From assembly GCA_036443405.1 (NCBI GenBank), contig JAZFYD010000247.1, positions 1 through 14,069 of the forward strand: 14,069 bases of DNA. The letters run 5' to 3'. Source of the DNA: JAZFYD01 sp036443405 (GTDB taxonomy: Bacteria; Planctomycetota; PLA2). This document shows, one piece after another, positions 13,052 through 14,069 of the stretch (position 1 is the first letter of the stretch; every line of letters begins with the position of its first letter). The position numbers were made by a program, and so were the translations under genes. The notes below the pieces were generated by a model, which was not told the origin of the DNA, made no database searches, and saw only the letters and a list, made by a program, of their open reading frames with translations.

Positions 13052-14069
13052 ATGGCAGGCAGCTCTGAGTCCAGGACTCGTCAACGTTGTATCAGTGTTC
13101 TGGCGCTCGCACCGGGCCTCGGCTCGCTCGTGGCGGCGGGAGCCCATTACGGCGACCCCCACGGCGGCGATGCCCGCGTCGGTCTCGCAGCACTTTGTTT
13201 TGGAGCGGTCTACCTAGTCGCTTGCGTCGTCGCCGCCCAGACGCAGAAGTCGGCCCTGCTCAAGATCGCGGCCTTGGGGTGGTCCACGTCGATCGCCATG
13301 TGTGCGGGATATTTCGTTCTGACGTGGGATCCCCCAAAACCCAATTTCCGGCTGCAGGCGGACGGCTATGAGGGCATGGACTGGGTCGAGGACTACTACA
13401 AAGAGTTCCTCGAATCCAACCAAACGCACTGGCAACCGTATGTGTACTGGCGCCGGCCGCCGTATGCGGGCAAGCAGATTCATGTCGATGATGAAGGCCT
13501 TCGCCGTACGTGGATCGACACGAAAGCTCCCGACGATGCCCCGCGGATTTTCATGCTCGGGGGGTCGACGATGTGGGGAACCGGGGCGCGGGACGATGAG
13601 ACCATCCCGTCGTTTCTGGCTCGCTCGCTTTCGAAGGAGGGCGTCCCGGTGCGCGTGCACAACTACGGCGAAACCGGGTACGTCAGCACCCAGTGCTTGA
13701 TCCGATTGTTGTTGGAGCTTCGTCGTGGGAACGTGCCCGACGTGGTCGTGACCTACGACGGTGCGAACGACATGTACTCGGGTTTTCAGACGAAGCGGGC
13801 CGGAATTCCTCAAAACGAAATCCGGCGGCGGCAGGACTATCTCAGAGGGAACGGTCCGCGTCCCCCGCCCACTCCGAAACTCGGGCCCGACGAACTCGTC
13901 GAACAGGTCGCCGCGCTGTACCGGGCCAATCTCCGTGTGGTCGCTTCGCTCGGGAAGGAGTACGGGTTCGAGCTCTGCGCGTTTTGGCAGCCATCGCTGT
14001 TTTTTAAAAAGCCGCTCACCGAGTATGAGCGCGGCCGGATCAAGAAGCGCAGCAGCGAAATGGCCGAGT
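13052..14069 (+). CDS. SGNH/GDSL-type hydrolase-like membrane protein, 3' end outside the window
   Basis: The frame is open from ATG 13052 to the window edge (339 codons). Three N-terminal hydrophobic segments (about 12-30, 42-62 and 70-92) anchor a large domain. The domain has SGNH blocks: FMLGGSTMWGTG (167-178, nucleophile Ser172), NYGETGY (204-210, the Gly of block II) and VTYDGANDMY (233-242, Asn239 of block III). The final block with the catalytic His/Asp is expected beyond the edge. Such membrane-anchored SGNH proteins act as esterases or O-acyltransferases, often on surface polysaccharides; the substrate here is unknown. All earlier in-frame codons lack ATG or GTG, so ATG 13052 is the natural start. 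It is divergent from the flippase gene 105 bp away, in keeping with a glycan-related role. Confidence 0.85.
   Translation, partial: MAGSSESRTRQRCISVLALAPGLGSLVAAGAHYGDPHGGDARVGLAALCFGAVYLVACVVAAQTQKSALLKIAALGWSTSIAMCAGYFVLTWDPPKPNFRLQADGYEGMDWVEDYYKEFLESNQTHWQPYVYWRRPPYAGKQIHVDDEGLRRTWIDTKAPDDAPRIFMLGGSTMWGTGARDDETIPSFLARSLSKEGVPVRVHNYGETGYVSTQCLIRLLLELRRGNVPDVVVTYDGANDMYSGFQTKRAGIPQNEIRRRQDYLRGNGPRPPPTPKLGPDELVEQVAALYRANLRVVASLGKEYGFELCAFWQPSLFFKKPLTEYERGRIKKRSSEMAE

Overview
The window is GC-rich bacterial chromosomal DNA. It has no rRNA, tRNA, CRISPR, IS or phage genes. Several traits point to a large-genome, GC-rich lineage such as Planctomycetota, Myxococcota or an uncultured relative: a thioredoxin-HEAT protein, a PKD/InlB-type repeat remnant, a YHS-PDZ lipoprotein, many exported proteins of unknown function, and a stop-codon set dominated by TAG. 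This placement is an inference only.

Layout. 69-533 (-) is a small membrane protein. 534-1056 is gene-poor and holds two neighbouring hairpins. 1057-3024 (+) is a large GT-C-like membrane protein. It converges on a Mn-type superoxide dismutase at 3087-3776 (-), which has a clear intrinsic terminator. Divergent from sodA, 4017-4784 (+) reads as one lipoprotein with YHS/TRASH-like and PDZ domains, interrupted by two tandem in-frame TGA codons. A diheme cytochrome c follows (4876-5592), then a 5'-truncated PKD/InlB-repeat remnant (5610-5993). From 12946 down to 6037 everything is on the minus strand: a polysaccharide flippase, then (after 208 bp with hairpins) a close-packed cluster of a PPOX-type flavoprotein, an FkbM methyltransferase, a divergent ADP-ribosylglycohydrolase, two tandem paralogous exported coiled-coil proteins, and an exported thioredoxin-like/HEAT protein with an in-frame TGA at its redox site. 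At the right edge an SGNH/GDSL-type membrane protein (+) runs out of the window.

Main result. Two genes look like unrecognised selenoprotein genes. In the thioredoxin-HEAT gene the TGA lies where the redox motif of the fold is expected, and a perfect 7-bp hairpin follows with a G-U loop whose G is 22 nt downstream. In the YHS-PDZ gene the tandem TGAs join a lipobox-bearing N-terminus to a metal-binding domain that otherwise has no good start. A hairpin follows whose loop also carries G-U, with the G 20 nt after the second TGA. Both match the general form of bacterial SECIS elements. TGA is also almost unused as a terminator here (1 of 13 genes; TAG 8, TAA 4). If correct, conventional gene calling would cut off the signal peptide or lipobox and half of the redox domain in these proteins.

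The GT-C-like protein, flippase, FkbM methyltransferase and SGNH protein suggest cell-surface glycan work. SodA, the diheme cytochrome, the thioredoxin-HEAT protein and the YHS-PDZ lipoprotein suggest redox and metal handling in the envelope. They are not arranged as one pathway operon.
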